Assembly (NCBI GenBank): GCA_947629925.1
Contig: CANRFO010000020.1
Location: 1 to 47,618 of the forward strand
Direction: 5' to 3'
From: an uncultured Ruminiclostridium sp.
GTDB lineage: Bacteria > Bacillota > Clostridia > Oscillospirales > Ruminococcaceae
DNA length: 47,618 nucleotides
Part shown: positions 1 through 8,719 of the stretch, piece by piece
Layout: the number at the start of each line of letters is the position of its first letter
How positions within the stretch are numbered: the first letter of the stretch is position 1
Program-made: the position numbers and the translations under genes
The notes under the pieces: model-generated
Database searches by the model: none
What the model was told of the DNA's origin: nothing
Seen by the model: only the letters and a program-made list of their open reading frames with translations

Positions 1-103
1 TTTAGTGATTAATTTATTTATTATGTCTTGCAACACCGCTTATTTACTGCGTTTGTACAGTTTTGCTCAAGGCTAAATACTTCTTTTAAAGGAGGTAGGC
101 ATA

Positions 104-736
104 ATGAGAAAATTTGCGGTTTTATTGTATCCTGATTTTTCCTTGCAGGAAATAACCTGCCTTACATCTGCGCTGTCAGTTTGGTTCGGAGAAAAGATTG
201 ACTTTATCGCAGCCTATGATAAAGAGTATTCAAGCGAAGAAGGACTGCGTGTTTTCCCCACAAAAACAACGGAAGAAGTAAAAATAACCGATTATTCCTG
301 TGTGATCTTGCCCGGCACTGTAAATCCGCTGCCTGCATTATTTGATGAAAAGTTGATCGATTTTCTGAAAAGCGGTAAAAATTCGGACACTGTTTTTGCG
401 GCTATCTCATCATCTCCCATATTGCTGTCAAAAGCAGGCATCTTAAACGGCAAGAAATTTACGGCAGGCTATTTCATGCAAATGGCAGACACTTTCGAAT
501 TCATTGAAAAAGATAACTTTGTACATAAAGGAGTAGTGGAGGACGGCAACGTAATTACGGGAATAGGAATGTTTTTCAGGGAGTTTGCACAGGCAGTGCT
601 GCAAAAATTCGGATATGATGTTGACAGCGGCTTTATGCGTGATAAGCCTGAAGATTATTCAGAGGAAGAACTGACTTTCTATTGGTCTGATGATGATTAC
701 AAAGAGTTTTCAGAGGAATTAAAAGGGTGGATATGA
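104..736 (+). CDS. DJ-1/PfpI-family protein, likely non-catalytic
   Basis: This 210-residue protein has the class I glutamine amidotransferase-like fold of the DJ-1/PfpI family. The N-terminus (MRKFAVLLYPDFSLQE), the VILPG segment near residue 67 and the ILNGKKFT stretch near 113 match the family pattern. The nucleophile-elbow position, normally a Cys in an A-I-C-x-x-P context, reads AISSSP here (Ser at 102), so the usual Cys chemistry is probably lost. A strong site AAAGGAGG lies just before the ATG. The gene is visibly richer in A/T than the ribosomal genes downstream and stands alone, which may mean recent acquisition. Substrate or partner is unknown. Family assignment is fairly secure; function is not. 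Confidence 0.8.
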   Translation: MRKFAVLLYPDFSLQEITCLTSALSVWFGEKIDFIAAYDKEYSSEEGLRVFPTKTTEEVKITDYSCVILPGTVNPLPALFDEKLIDFLKSGKNSDTVFAAISSSPILLSKAGILNGKKFTAGYFMQMADTFEFIEKDNFVHKGVVEDGNVITGIGMFFREFAQAVLQKFGYDVDSGFMRDKPEDYSEEELTFYWSDDDYKEFSEELKGWI

Positions 737-850
737 CAAATAAAGCAAGAGGTGCCTTAAACCTCCGCCTGAGACGGGGCAGATTTTTTAAAATATGATC
801 GCTTGTCAGAGGATAAACAGCTTATTTATGAAAAAATTTTTCTTTCCCCC

Positions 851-879
851 TTGACAAACCCAATAACACCTGCTATAAT
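851..879 (+). promoter_or_regulatory. Promoter of the infC-rpmI-rplT operon
   Basis: A perfect -35 (TTGACA, 851-856) and a perfect -10 (TATAAT, 874-879) are separated by 17 bases, with an extended TGC just before the -10. It fires into a leader of about 180 bases before infC. Confidence 0.92.
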
Positions 880-972
880 ACATAAAGTGCATAACAAAAA
901 GAAGATTTGCTCTCACCCTCAGCTTTGCGAAAGGGTCAATGTTTTGCGGAAGATCTATAACTATGATTTTTC

Positions 973-1005
973 AGCACGGGAGCGTCTTCCCGTGCTTTTT
1001 ATTTT
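973..1005 (+). terminator. Leader terminator upstream of infC
   Basis: Perfect 9-bp stem (973-981 with 988-996), 6-base loop, then TTTTATTTT. It lies between the promoter and infC, so it should act as an attenuator. Confidence 0.88.
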
Positions 1006-1045
1006 CCACAAACTAATTACTAACAACTAAAAACTATCAACTATC
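1006..1045 (+). repeat. Dispersed 40-base ACTAA repeat, copy 1
   Basis: A 40-base A/C/T-only tract made of ACTAA/ACTA words. It matches 18527-18566 at 36 of 40 positions. Both copies lie just upstream of a ribosome binding site. Confidence 0.85.
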
Positions 1046-1062
1046 GGAAGGAGTGTCTGACT

Positions 1063-1671
1063 ATCAGCGCTAAACAGCCCCTCATCAACGAGGAGATAAA
1101 CGAAAAGGAAGTCCGCGTCATCGGACCCGAAAACGAACAGCTCGGCATAATGTCCTCAGAGGAGGCGCTGAAGCAGGCGGAGGAGGCAGATCTTGACCTT
1201 GTCCTCATCGCTCCGCAGGCAGTTCCTCCCGTGTGCAGGATAATGGACTACGGGAAATACCGCTTCGAGCAGACCAAGCGCGAGAAGGAAGCCAAAAAGA
1301 ATCAGAAGCAGTCTGAGCTGAAGGAAGTCAGTATGTTCCTGAACATCGACACCAACGACTTCAACCGCAAGGTGTCTCAGGCGATAAAGTTTCTGCAAAA
1401 CGGCGATAAGGTAAAAGTCAAGATACGCTTCAAGAGAGCGAGAGAGCTTTCCCATATGAATCTGGGAGAGGAGCTTATGAAGCGCTTCATGGACGCCGCC
1501 GCCGATTACGGCGCTGCGGATAAGCCGTCCGTGCTGGAGGGCAAGAACTTCACCGCGGTATTGCAGCCGAAAACTGCCGCTTCCACCAAGAAAGCTCCCA
1601 AGCCGAAGCAGGAGAAAAAGGCTGAGCCTGAGAAAACAGCTCCCGAAGAAACAGCGGAAACTGAAGAATGA
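1063..1671 (+). CDS. infC: Translation initiation factor IF-3, ATC start
   Basis: IF-3 binds the 30S subunit, keeps it apart from 50S and polices start-codon and initiator-tRNA choice. The recognisable N-domain begins ISAKQPLINEEINEKEVRVI, upstream of the first ATG at 1150. No ATG, GTG or TTG fits: the frame is closed by TAA at 1021, and the strong site GGAAGGAG (1046-1053) is 9 bases before an ATC at 1063. ATC is therefore the likely start, giving 202 residues. E. coli infC uses ATT and is autoregulated because IF-3 discriminates against such starts; the same logic is inferred here. The C-terminal ~35 residues form an unusual Lys/Glu/Pro-rich tail. First gene of infC-rpmI-rplT. Confidence 0.93.
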   Translation: MSAKQPLINEEINEKEVRVIGPENEQLGIMSSEEALKQAEEADLDLVLIAPQAVPPVCRIMDYGKYRFEQTKREKEAKKNQKQSELKEVSMFLNIDTNDFNRKVSQAIKFLQNGDKVKVKIRFKRARELSHMNLGEELMKRFMDAAADYGAADKPSVLEGKNFTAVLQPKTAASTKKAPKPKQEKKAEPEKTAPEETAETEE

Positions 1672-1749
1672 TCATGTCATCAGTGTCAGCGGCAAATGCC
1701 GCGGCAATGAACAATAAATCTGTAAAATAAAGGAACGGAGGCTATATAA

Positions 1750-1953
1750 ATGAAAAACAAGATCAAGACCCACAGCGGCGCCAAGAAACGCTTTAAGTTC
1801 ACGGCAGGCGGCAAGGTAAAGTATCAGACCACCAACCGCCGTCATAGACTCATCCAGAAGGGCAGAAAACGTCTGCGCAACAACCGCGCGGGCTCTTACG
1901 CCAGCGAGGCGGATATGAAAGAGATCAAGGCTCTCATGCCTTACGCAAAGTAA
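1750..1953 (+). CDS. rpmI: Large-subunit ribosomal protein bL35
   Basis: This 67-residue basic protein has the usual length and pattern of bL35 (MKNKIKTHSGAKKRF at the start, NRRHRLIQKG in the middle). It is a structural part of the 50S subunit. It lies 78 bases after infC and 15 bases before rplT, the standard order in bacteria, with the site AACGGAGG ahead of the ATG. It should be transcribed from the infC promoter and share the leader attenuator. Confidence 0.98.
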   Translation: MKNKIKTHSGAKKRFKFTAGGKVKYQTTNRRHRLIQKGRKRLRNNRAGSYASEADMKEIKALMPYAK

Positions 1954-1968
1954 AGGAGGATATGAACA

Positions 1969-2322
1969 ATGGCTCGTGTAAAAGGCGCGCTTGCTACACG
2001 CAAGAGAAGAAATAAAACACTTAAACTGGCAAAGGGCTACTGGGGCGGCAAAAGCAGACTTTTCAAAACCGCCAAGGAAGCCGTATGGAAATCAGGTCAG
2101 TACGCTTATATAAGCAGACGTCTTAAAAAGAGAGATTTCCGCAGACTGTGGATCGCAAGAATAAGCGCAGGCTGCAAGCTCAACGGCATGAATTATTCAA
2201 CATTCATAAACGGTCTTAAAAAAGCTGATATTGCGCTCAACCGCAAGATGCTCTCCGAGATCGCAATAAATGACCCCGCAGCCTTCACCTCTCTGTGTGA
2301 GAAGGCTAAAGCCGCACTGTAA
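1969..2322 (+). CDS. rplT: Large-subunit ribosomal protein bL20
   Basis: The 117-residue protein matches bL20 over its full length: the arginine/lysine-rich N-terminal arm that threads into 23S rRNA ([16 protein letters not shown]), then the conserved RLWIARI region and [10 protein letters not shown]. bL20 is needed for early 50S assembly and, in Firmicutes, represses its own operon by binding the infC leader. The start follows AAAGGAGG. It is the last gene of the operon; a strong hairpin terminator follows directly. Confidence 0.98.
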   Translation: MARVKGALATRKRRNKTLKLAKGYWGGKSRLFKTAKEAVWKSGQYAYISRRLKKRDFRRLWIARISAGCKLNGMNYSTFINGLKKADIALNRKMLSEIAINDPAAFTSLCEKAKAAL

Positions 2323-2327
2323 AAGAA

Positions 2328-2370
2328 AAATATCACGCCTGTGATCTTAACGGGCGTGATATTTCGTATT
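2328..2370. terminator. Bidirectional terminator after rplT
   Basis: A near-perfect 12-bp stem (2328-2339 with 2353-2364) has A-runs on one side and T-runs on the other, so it can end rplT on the + strand and the convergent gene on the - strand. Confidence 0.88.
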
Positions 2371-2389
2371 TATAAAGGCTTTTGACGCT

Positions 2390-3346
2390 TCAGCTTTTCG
2401 GAATAAAATCCTCTCCGTCGGAGTACATTATAGCCGAGTGACGGCGATAATATATCGTGTAGAAAAGCGCCGTCGCAAGCAGAGCGGTAAACAGGCTCTT
2501 CAGCATCATAAGGGCAAAATCAAAAAATCTGTCGGAAAAAAGCATGCTGTACATCGGCCAGTTTGCGATAACGCCGAAGAAATCGGCGGAGGGGTCGATG
2601 AGCCGCGCGTAGGATTCCATTATCCGCACAGTTCCTATCAATGAGCTTCCCACGCAGGCAAGCGCCGTAAAAACAGTGCAGACGATGTTGCCGAAAATGT
2701 CTATTTTCCCTGCAAGGAAACGGTAATCCGCAAGGGTCACAAACGCTATCAACGCTCCTGCCGCCCATGAGCCTATCATGGAGCCGACGCTTCCGTCGTC
2801 AGTCCCTATGATTATCCCCGAAAGGACTGCCATCGCCGCCGCTCCTATAAATGCCGCCAATGTCCCGCGAAGGCTGTATTTGTCAAAACGCTTCGATACC
2901 GAATCCTTGGGGCGCGGTTTTTTTACAGGCTTTACGGGGTCAGATGATCTGACAGGAAAAGCTGTTTTGTCGTCCGACTGCTCAGGCAAAAGGTCAAAGC
3001 TGTCCAGCAGAGCGGTAAGCTCCTTTACGAACTGCGCCAGAAGCGCAAGATTTTCCTGATATAAAAGCACTGCATTAAAGCGGAGCTGCTGGTATTTAAG
3101 CTCGTTTACCCTGCCGTTCACCGAATTGCGGGGGAGCTTTTCAAGAAGCGCGGTTATCCCGTCGGCGACCGATTTGTCCGTTTCTTTCCTGACGCGGCAG
3201 AAAACCGTCAGCAGATATTCCTTTTTTTCGGGGATATCCGACAGAAAGACAGGATAACCGTTTATTTCGCCGCAAAGGGAGAGGCGCTCCTCGTCCCAGT
3301 CCAGCCCCGTTTCGGCAGCGATAAGTTTAAGCTCGGAAAAAGCCAT
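2390..3346 (-). CDS. Membrane protein of unknown function
   Basis: I do not recognise this 318-residue protein. The N-terminal ~150 residues are soluble and rich in Glu/Leu; a Lys/Pro-rich linker (about 155-170) leads to a C-terminal half with about four hydrophobic segments (for example GTLAAFIGAAAMAVLSGIII and the last one near LLATALFYTIYY). The frame opens 14 codons further upstream, but the ATG at 3346 is preferred because AAGGTGATG sits directly before it. Its promoter overlaps the start of the divergent methyltransferase gene, so the two transcripts may interfere. The arrangement suggests a cytoplasmic sensor-like domain tethered to the membrane, but that is inference. Confidence 0.75.
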   Translation of the reverse strand: MAFSELKLIAAETGLDWDEERLSLCGEINGYPVFLSDIPEKKEYLLTVFCRVRKETDKSVADGITALLEKLPRNSVNGRVNELKYQQLRFNAVLLYQENLALLAQFVKELTALLDSFDLLPEQSDDKTAFPVRSSDPVKPVKKPRPKDSVSKRFDKYSLRGTLAAFIGAAAMAVLSGIIIGTDDGSVGSMIGSWAAGALIAFVTLADYRFLAGKIDIFGNIVCTVFTALACVGSSLIGTVRIMESYARLIDPSADFFGVIANWPMYSMLFSDRFFDFALMMLKSLFTALLATALFYTIYYRRHSAIMYSDGEDFIPKS

Positions 3347-3378
3347 TTCATCACCTTGCAAAATTTGTTTGTACGTAT

Positions 3379-3407
3379 AGAATACCACACCTGCGGAGTA
3401 TTGTCAA
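3379..3407 (-). promoter_or_regulatory. Promoter of the 2390-3346 membrane protein gene
   Basis: On the - strand TTGACA (3407-3402) and TATTCT (3384-3379) are separated by 17 bases. The -35 element ends one base before the start codon of the divergent gene. Confidence 0.85.
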
Positions 3408-4187
3408 ATGAAAATCACTTCAAGGAAAAATCCACTTGTTTCCGAAATCAGAGATCTGCTGAAAGAGAAAAAGCTGAGGGACGAAAAGGGAATGTTTGCC
3501 GCCGAAGGCGTAAAGCTGTGCGAAGAAGCGCTTTCTGCGGGAATAAAGCCGATACGGGCGCTGATAAGCGATACTGCGGAGCAGAAATTCCCCGACATCG
3601 CAGAAAAACTGAGAGCGGCCTGCGAAACGACTTTGGTCTCAGACGAGGTTTATCTTTATCTAAGCGAGCAAAAGTCCCCGCAGGGCATTCTGCTGGCAGG
3701 TGAAATCCTTGACAAATCCGTAAATCTTGATAGAATATTAAACAGCAGGAAAATTCTGGTGCTGGACTGCGTTCAGGACAGCGGCAACGTCGGCACGATG
3801 CTGAGGACAGCGGAGGCGCTGGGTATAGGCGGTGTTATTACAGGCGGAGAGTGCGCCGACATCTGGTCGCCAAAGACCCTGAGAGCCTCGATGGGCAGCG
3901 TTTTTCGTATCCCCGTATATCAGGCGGACACGGAAAAGGCGATTGCTCAGCTGAAAAACAGCGGCTTTGAAGTCTACGCCGCTATGCTGGACGAAAAGGC
4001 GGAAAAGCTGGGAGAGTTTGCTTTTCCCGAAAAAGCCGCCGTTATAATAGGCAACGAGGGACACGGCGTTTCAAAGACTGCCGCCGCTCTCTGCAAAAAA
4101 ATATACATTCCCATCAGCGGCGCAGAATCGCTGAACGCCGCCGCCGCGGCAGCAATAATATGCTGGGAATTGACAAAAGAAAAATGA
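3408..4187 (+). CDS. SpoU/TrmH-family RNA 2'-O-ribose methyltransferase
   Basis: The 259-residue protein has an N-terminal substrate-binding domain (residues ~1-100) and a SPOUT methyltransferase domain with the three family motifs: GNVGTMLRTAEALG, the VIIGNEGHGVS loop, and IPISGAESLNAAAAAAI, which together form the trefoil-knot SAM site. The family methylates ribose 2'-OH groups of rRNA or tRNA; the layout resembles the RlmB/TsnR type that acts on 23S rRNA, but the target nucleotide cannot be read here. The start has only a weak GGAG nine bases upstream. It precedes topA by about 90 bases. Confidence 0.9.
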   Translation: MKITSRKNPLVSEIRDLLKEKKLRDEKGMFAAEGVKLCEEALSAGIKPIRALISDTAEQKFPDIAEKLRAACETTLVSDEVYLYLSEQKSPQGILLAGEILDKSVNLDRILNSRKILVLDCVQDSGNVGTMLRTAEALGIGGVITGGECADIWSPKTLRASMGSVFRIPVYQADTEKAIAQLKNSGFEVYAAMLDEKAEKLGEFAFPEKAAVIIGNEGHGVSKTAAALCKKIYIPISGAESLNAAAAAAIICWELTKEK

Positions 4188-4279
4188 CAGTGGGTAGTTG
4201 ACAGTTGACGAACATTTGTTAAGGTTTTAGGTCGTACATTGTCAACTGCACACTGCACAATATGATTTTCGGGGGAAAT

Positions 4280-6364
4280 ATGTCTGATTTAGTAATTTTG
4301 GAGTCGCCCTCAAAGGCGAAGACCGTACAGAAATATCTGGGCAAAAAATATCACGTTGTCGCCTGTGCGGGGCATATAAGAGATCTGCCAAAATCAAAGC
4401 TCGGCGTGGACGTGGAGCATGATTTCGCCCCTGTTTACGAGAACAAGAAGGATAAGGCAAATCTGATAAAGGAGCTGAAAGGCTATGTCAAAAAGTCGGG
4501 CAAGGTTTATCTTGCCACCGACCCTGACCGTGAGGGAGAGGCTATCTCATGGCATCTTGCAAACGTGCTGGGACTTGACGGAAGTCAGCCTATCAGAGTC
4601 ACCTTTTCCGAGATAACGAAAAGCGGCGTTGAGGCGGGAATGAAAAATCCCCGCAGTCTTGACACCGACCTGATAAACGCACAGCAGGCAAGGCGTATCC
4701 TTGACCGTATCGTGGGGTACAAGCTGAGCCCGTTCCTGTGGAAAAAGGTGCGCAGAGGGCTTTCGGCGGGACGTGTTCAGTCCGTGGCGGTAAAGCTGAT
4801 AGTTGACCGTGAAAACGAGATAAAGGCGTTCGTTCCCAAGGAATACTGGAGCATTGACGGAAAGCTCCTTGCCGCTTCAAGCAAAAAGGCTTTCCCTGTC
4901 AAGCTGTCCGAGGTGGACGGAAAGAAAGCGGAATTAAACTGCAAGGCGGACGCCGACAAGATACTGAAAAGCCTTGAGGGACAGGACTTTGTGGTGGACG
5001 AGATAAAAAAATCCACCCGCAAGAAACAGCCTGCTCCCCCGTTCACCACTTCCACCTTACAGCAGGAAGCGAACAGACGCCTCGGTTTTAACTCCCGCCG
5101 CACTATGAAAGCGGCGCAGGAATTGTACGAGGGCGTTGAGATAGAGGGTCAGGGCGCAGTGGGTCTTATCACCTATATGAGAACTGACAGCCTGCGTATC
5201 TCCGACGAGGCAAAGGCGGCTGCGGCGGCGCTTATAAAGGAGCTTTACGGCGAGGACTACCTGCCCGACAAGCCCAGGACCTACAAGACGAAAAGCAACG
5301 TTCAGGACGCTCACGAGGCGGTGCGCCCCTCAACAGTAGCATTAACTCCTCAGAGCATAAAGAGCAGTCTTACTTCTGACCAGTATAAGCTGTACAAGCT
5401 GATATGGGAGAGATTTATGGCGAGCCAGATGGCTAACGCTCAGCTGAACACAGTTGCCGCTTCTATAAAGGCGGGCAGCTGCATGTTCAAGGCAAACGGC
5501 TACACTGTGAAATTTGAGGGCTTTACCAAGCTGTACGCCGAGGTTTCCGACAACGACGAGGAAAACGGCGGCGCACTTCCGAAGCTGACTGAGGGAGAAA
5601 AGCTGAAGGTGCAGGAGCTTACAGGCAATCAGCATTTCACCCAGCCCCCTCCAAGATACAACGAAGCTACTCTGATAAAGGCATTGGAGGAAAACGGCAT
5701 AGGCAGACCTTCTACCTACGCTCCCACCATTTCCACAATACTTGACAGGCATTATGTGGAATTTGAGCAGAAACAGCTCAAGCCCACGCCCCTGGGCGAT
5801 ACCATAACAGTACTGCTGGAGGACCATTTTCAGCATATAGTGGACGTTAAATTCACTGCAAAAATGGAGACCGACCTTGACAAAATAGAAGAGGGCAAGG
5901 AGGAATGGGTGGAGGTTTTGAGAGAATTCTACAAGGATTTCTCCAAAACTCTAACAAAAGCGGAAGAGGAAATGGACGGCAAGCGGGTGAAGATACCCGA
6001 CGAGCCTACTGATCAAATCTGCGAGCTTTGCGGAAAGCCTATGGTGATAAAGATAGGACCTTACGGAAAGTTTCTGGGCTGTTCGGGATTTCCCGAATGC
6101 AAAAACACAAAGAAGATAGTAGTTGAAACAGGCGGACTTTGCCCCAAATGCGGCGGCAAGATGCTGGCGAAAAAATCCAAAAAGGGAAAGCCCTTCTTCG
6201 GCTGTGAAAACTACAAGGAATGCGGCTATATGAACTGGGATACGCCTATCCCCGAGACCTGCCCCAAATGCGGAAAGACGCTGTTCAAAAAGGCGGGAAA
6301 AAAGGGGAAGATATACTGCGACGGCGAGGGCTGCGATTACGAGAGAGAACCTGACGAAAATTAA
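4280..6364 (+). CDS. topA: DNA topoisomerase I
   Basis: Type IA topoisomerase that relaxes negative supercoils. The Toprim domain at the N-terminus carries DPDREGE (81-87), and the catalytic tyrosine is Tyr299 in TYMRTDSLRIS. The C-terminus has three Cys4 zinc fingers (CELCGKP..., CPKCGGK..., CPKCGKT...), the usual number for clostridial TopA. At 694 residues it is full length. The ATG at 4280 is chosen over one at 4262 because GGGGGA (4271-4276) lies directly before it. It heads the cluster that runs through trmFO and plsX; trmFO follows after 12 bases, as topA-trmFO often do in Firmicutes. Confidence 0.96.
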   Translation: MSDLVILESPSKAKTVQKYLGKKYHVVACAGHIRDLPKSKLGVDVEHDFAPVYENKKDKANLIKELKGYVKKSGKVYLATDPDREGEAISWHLANVLGLDGSQPIRVTFSEITKSGVEAGMKNPRSLDTDLINAQQARRILDRIVGYKLSPFLWKKVRRGLSAGRVQSVAVKLIVDRENEIKAFVPKEYWSIDGKLLAASSKKAFPVKLSEVDGKKAELNCKADADKILKSLEGQDFVVDEIKKSTRKKQPAPPFTTSTLQQEANRRLGFNSRRTMKAAQELYEGVEIEGQGAVGLITYMRTDSLRISDEAKAAAAALIKELYGEDYLPDKPRTYKTKSNVQDAHEAVRPSTVALTPQSIKSSLTSDQYKLYKLIWERFMASQMANAQLNTVAASIKAGSCMFKANGYTVKFEGFTKLYAEVSDNDEENGGALPKLTEGEKLKVQELTGNQHFTQPPPRYNEATLIKALEENGIGRPSTYAPTISTILDRHYVEFEQKQLKPTPLGDTITVLLEDHFQHIVDVKFTAKMETDLDKIEEGKEEWVEVLREFYKDFSKTLTKAEEEMDGKRVKIPDEPTDQICELCGKPMVIKIGPYGKFLGCSGFPECKNTKKIVVETGGLCPKCGGKMLAKKSKKGKPFFGCENYKECGYMNWDTPIPETCPKCGKTLFKKAGKKGKIYCDGEGCDYEREPDEN

Positions 6365-6376
6365 GGAGCTGTTTTT

Positions 6377-7669
6377 GTGAATAAAGCGACAGTCATCGGC
6401 GGCGGGCTTGCGGGCTGTGAGGCGGCTTGGGCTTTGGCGGAAAGAGGGATAAAGGTCACGCTTTTCGAGATGAAGCCGAACAAGCGCACCCCTGCTCACC
6501 GCTATAACGGTCTGGCGGAGCTGGTATGCTCCAACTCCCTGAAAGCGGCGAGGATAAACAGCGCAAGCGGTATGCTTAAGGCGGAAATGCGGATACTCGG
6601 CTCGCTGATACTTGAGGCGGCGGACAAAACTGCCGTTCCCGCAGGGGGAGCGCTGGCGGTGAACCGTGAGCTTTTCTCCGATTACGTTACCGAAAAGATA
6701 AATTCCCACCCGAATATAACGGTGGTTTCACAAGAGATAACCTGCTTTCCCGAAAAGGACACGGTGATCGCTACGGGTCCTCTCACCTCCGACAAAATGG
6801 CGCAGGCGATAAGGGAAAAATGCGGCGATACGCTGAGTTTCTATGACGCCGCTGCTCCCATAGTTACCTTTGAGAGCATTGATATGACAAGGGCGTTTTT
6901 CGCCACCCGCTATGACAAGGGAGATGCGGACTACATCAACTGCCCTATGAACAGGGAGGAATATCAGCGGTTCTATAACGAGCTGATAAATGCTGAAACG
7001 GCTCCATTAAAGGAATTCGAGGACTTAACTGTTTATGAGGGCTGTATGCCTGTTGAGGTTCTGGCAAAGCGCGGGGAGGAAAGTGTGAGATACGGCTGTA
7101 TGAAGCCTGTGGGACTTACCGACCCCCGCACGGGGCACCGCCCTTGGGCGGCAGTCCAGCTTCGCAGGGAAAACGCCGAGGGAACGCTGTACAATATCGT
7201 GGGATTTCAGACAAATCTGAAATTTCCTGAGCAAAAGCGGGTGTTCGGTATGATACCTGGGCTTGAAAACGCCGAATTTGCAAGATACGGCGTTATGCAC
7301 CGCAACACGTTTTTAAACTCTCCCCTGCTCCTTGACGGCAGGTTTATGCTTAAGGGCAGTGAAAACGTCTTTTTCGCAGGACAGATGACGGGGGTTGAGG
7401 GCTACGTTGAAAGCGCAATGAGCGGCATTATTGCAGGGATAAGCCTTGCGAAAAGGCTTCTGGGAGAAGCTGAGCTTGTACTTCCCGACGGCACTATGTG
7501 CGGGGCTCTTTGCAGGCACGTTTCCACGGAAAACAAGGATTTTCAGCCTATGGGGGCGAATATGGGGATACTCCCGCCCCTTGAGGAAAATATAAGGAAC
7601 AAGCAGGACAGATATGAAAAGATAGCGGCGAGAGGGCTTGAAAGGCTGAAAGCCGCTTACGTCAAGTAA
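6377..7669 (+). CDS. trmFO: Folate-dependent tRNA (uracil-54-C5)-methyltransferase
   Basis: Flavoenzyme that makes ribothymidine at position 54 of tRNA using methylene-tetrahydrofolate and a reduced flavin. The FAD-binding glycine motif GGGLAG is at residues 8-13, and the two cysteines known from B. subtilis TrmFO (C53, C226) correspond to C51 (ELVCSNS) and C223 (YEGCMPVEV). At 430 residues it is full length. The start is GTG at 6377 with AAGGAG eight bases upstream; it lies 12 bases after topA, suggesting one transcript. It has the glutamate-rich, GidA-like overall pattern. Confidence 0.96.
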   Translation: MNKATVIGGGLAGCEAAWALAERGIKVTLFEMKPNKRTPAHRYNGLAELVCSNSLKAARINSASGMLKAEMRILGSLILEAADKTAVPAGGALAVNRELFSDYVTEKINSHPNITVVSQEITCFPEKDTVIATGPLTSDKMAQAIREKCGDTLSFYDAAAPIVTFESIDMTRAFFATRYDKGDADYINCPMNREEYQRFYNELINAETAPLKEFEDLTVYEGCMPVEVLAKRGEESVRYGCMKPVGLTDPRTGHRPWAAVQLRRENAEGTLYNIVGFQTNLKFPEQKRVFGMIPGLENAEFARYGVMHRNTFLNSPLLLDGRFMLKGSENVFFAGQMTGVEGYVESAMSGIIAGISLAKRLLGEAELVLPDGTMCGALCRHVSTENKDFQPMGANMGILPPLEENIRNKQDRYEKIAARGLERLKAAYVK

Positions 7670-7690
7670 AATCGGAAAGGGGTTTGTAAA

Positions 7691-8719
7691 ATGGCAAGGA
7701 TAACAGTCGCAATGGACGCTTTCGGCGGCGACAACGCTCCCGACGAGGTGATAAAGGGCGCTGCGCTGGCGGTAAAGGAATACGGCGTCAATATCGTTCT
7801 CTGCGGCGACGAAAAGCAGGTAAACGAGAGAATAAAGGCGCTGGGCGTTTCAACTCAGAATATCATGGTGAAAAACGCAGACGGCATTATCAGAATAGAA
7901 GACAATCCCACCGACATAAGAAAGGCTAAGCTGAACAGCTCTATGGGCGTTGCGTTTCAGCTTGTGAAGAACGGCGAGGCGGACGCTTTCATCAGCGGCG
8001 GCAGTACGGCGGCGCTGGTGGTTGGGGGTACTACCCTGATAGGCAGGATAAAGGGCGTGAAGCGCCCCTCCCTTGCTCCCATAATGCCCTCGGCGGATAA
8101 TAACTACATACTCCTTGACGGCGGGGCGAATGTGGAATGCAGAGCAGAGATGTTACAGCAGTTCGGCGTTATGGGCAGCGTTTATATGGACAAGATAATG
8201 AATGTGCAAAGCCCCCGCGTAGGGCTGCTCAACGTTGGCACCGAGGAGGAAAAGGGCAGAGACTTGGAGCGTGAGGCGAGAGAGCTTCTGCTAAAAGCGC
8301 CCGTAAACTTCATCGGCAGTATCGAGGGGAGAGAGGCGGCTCTCGGCGGCTGTGACGTTCTGGTGACGGACGGCTTTACGGGAAACGTTTATCTGAAAAC
8401 TATCGAGGGTATGGGAAAATTTATGAAGATTTCCCTTAAACGCCTGTTTTTCAAGAATTTCGGCACGAAGATAGGCTCCCTTTTCACAATGAAAGGGATA
8501 AAGGAGCTGTCAAAGAAAATGGACTACCGTGAAACGGGCGGTTCTCCCCTGCTGGGTACGGCAAAACCTGTTATAAAGGCTCACGGCAGCAGCGACGCTT
8601 TGGCGTTCAAGAATGCGGTAAGGCAGGCGAAGGAATTTATCGAAAACAACGTTATCGAGGAGATGACCGCCGCACTGCAGAAGCTGAATACAGACGGTAC
8701 AGAGGTTGCAAATGACTGA
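7691..8719 (+). CDS. plsX: Phosphate acyltransferase PlsX
   Basis: PlsX converts acyl-ACP to acyl-phosphate, the first step of membrane phospholipid synthesis with PlsY. The N-terminus ITVAMDAFGGDNAPDE and the later VLVTDGFTGNVYLKT stretch are family signatures, and 342 residues is the usual length. The ATG follows GGAAAGGGG. The stop codon overlaps the start of rnc, implying translational coupling. In many Firmicutes plsX and rnc are separated by fabD, fabG and acpP; those genes are absent here. Confidence 0.96.
   Translation: MARITVAMDAFGGDNAPDEVIKGAALAVKEYGVNIVLCGDEKQVNERIKALGVSTQNIMVKNADGIIRIEDNPTDIRKAKLNSSMGVAFQLVKNGEADAFISGGSTAALVVGGTTLIGRIKGVKRPSLAPIMPSADNNYILLDGGANVECRAEMLQQFGVMGSVYMDKIMNVQSPRVGLLNVGTEEEKGRDLEREARELLLKAPVNFIGSIEGREAALGGCDVLVTDGFTGNVYLKTIEGMGKFMKISLKRLFFKNFGTKIGSLFTMKGIKELSKKMDYRETGGSPLLGTAKPVIKAHGSSDALAFKNAVRQAKEFIENNVIEEMTAALQKLNTDGTEVAND

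Larger units (their letters stand above)
880..1062 (+). promoter_or_regulatory. IF3-L35-L20 operon leader (attenuator)
   Basis: The untranslated leader of infC contains an early CCCTCAGCTTTGCGAAAGGG hairpin (917-936) and a late terminator hairpin (973-996). In Bacillus subtilis this operon is known to be controlled by L20 binding to its leader and causing premature termination; promoter, leader length and terminator match that layout. It fills the gene-free stretch 737-1062 together with the promoter. The L20-binding fold was not modelled. A 75-codon open frame at 803-1030 crosses promoter and terminator and is not a gene. Confidence 0.75.

Noticed and set aside
740-795. Terminator after the DJ-1 gene
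   Set aside because: GAGGT/ACCTC and GCC/GGC pairs before a T-run can be drawn, but stems are short and compete, so it is not listed as a feature.
803-1030. 75-codon open frame before infC
   Set aside because: It crosses the infC promoter and the leader terminator, starts at a weak codon without a ribosome site and has no recognisable product.
5951-6709. 252-codon antisense frame over topA and trmFO
   Set aside because: Shadow of two well-supported genes.
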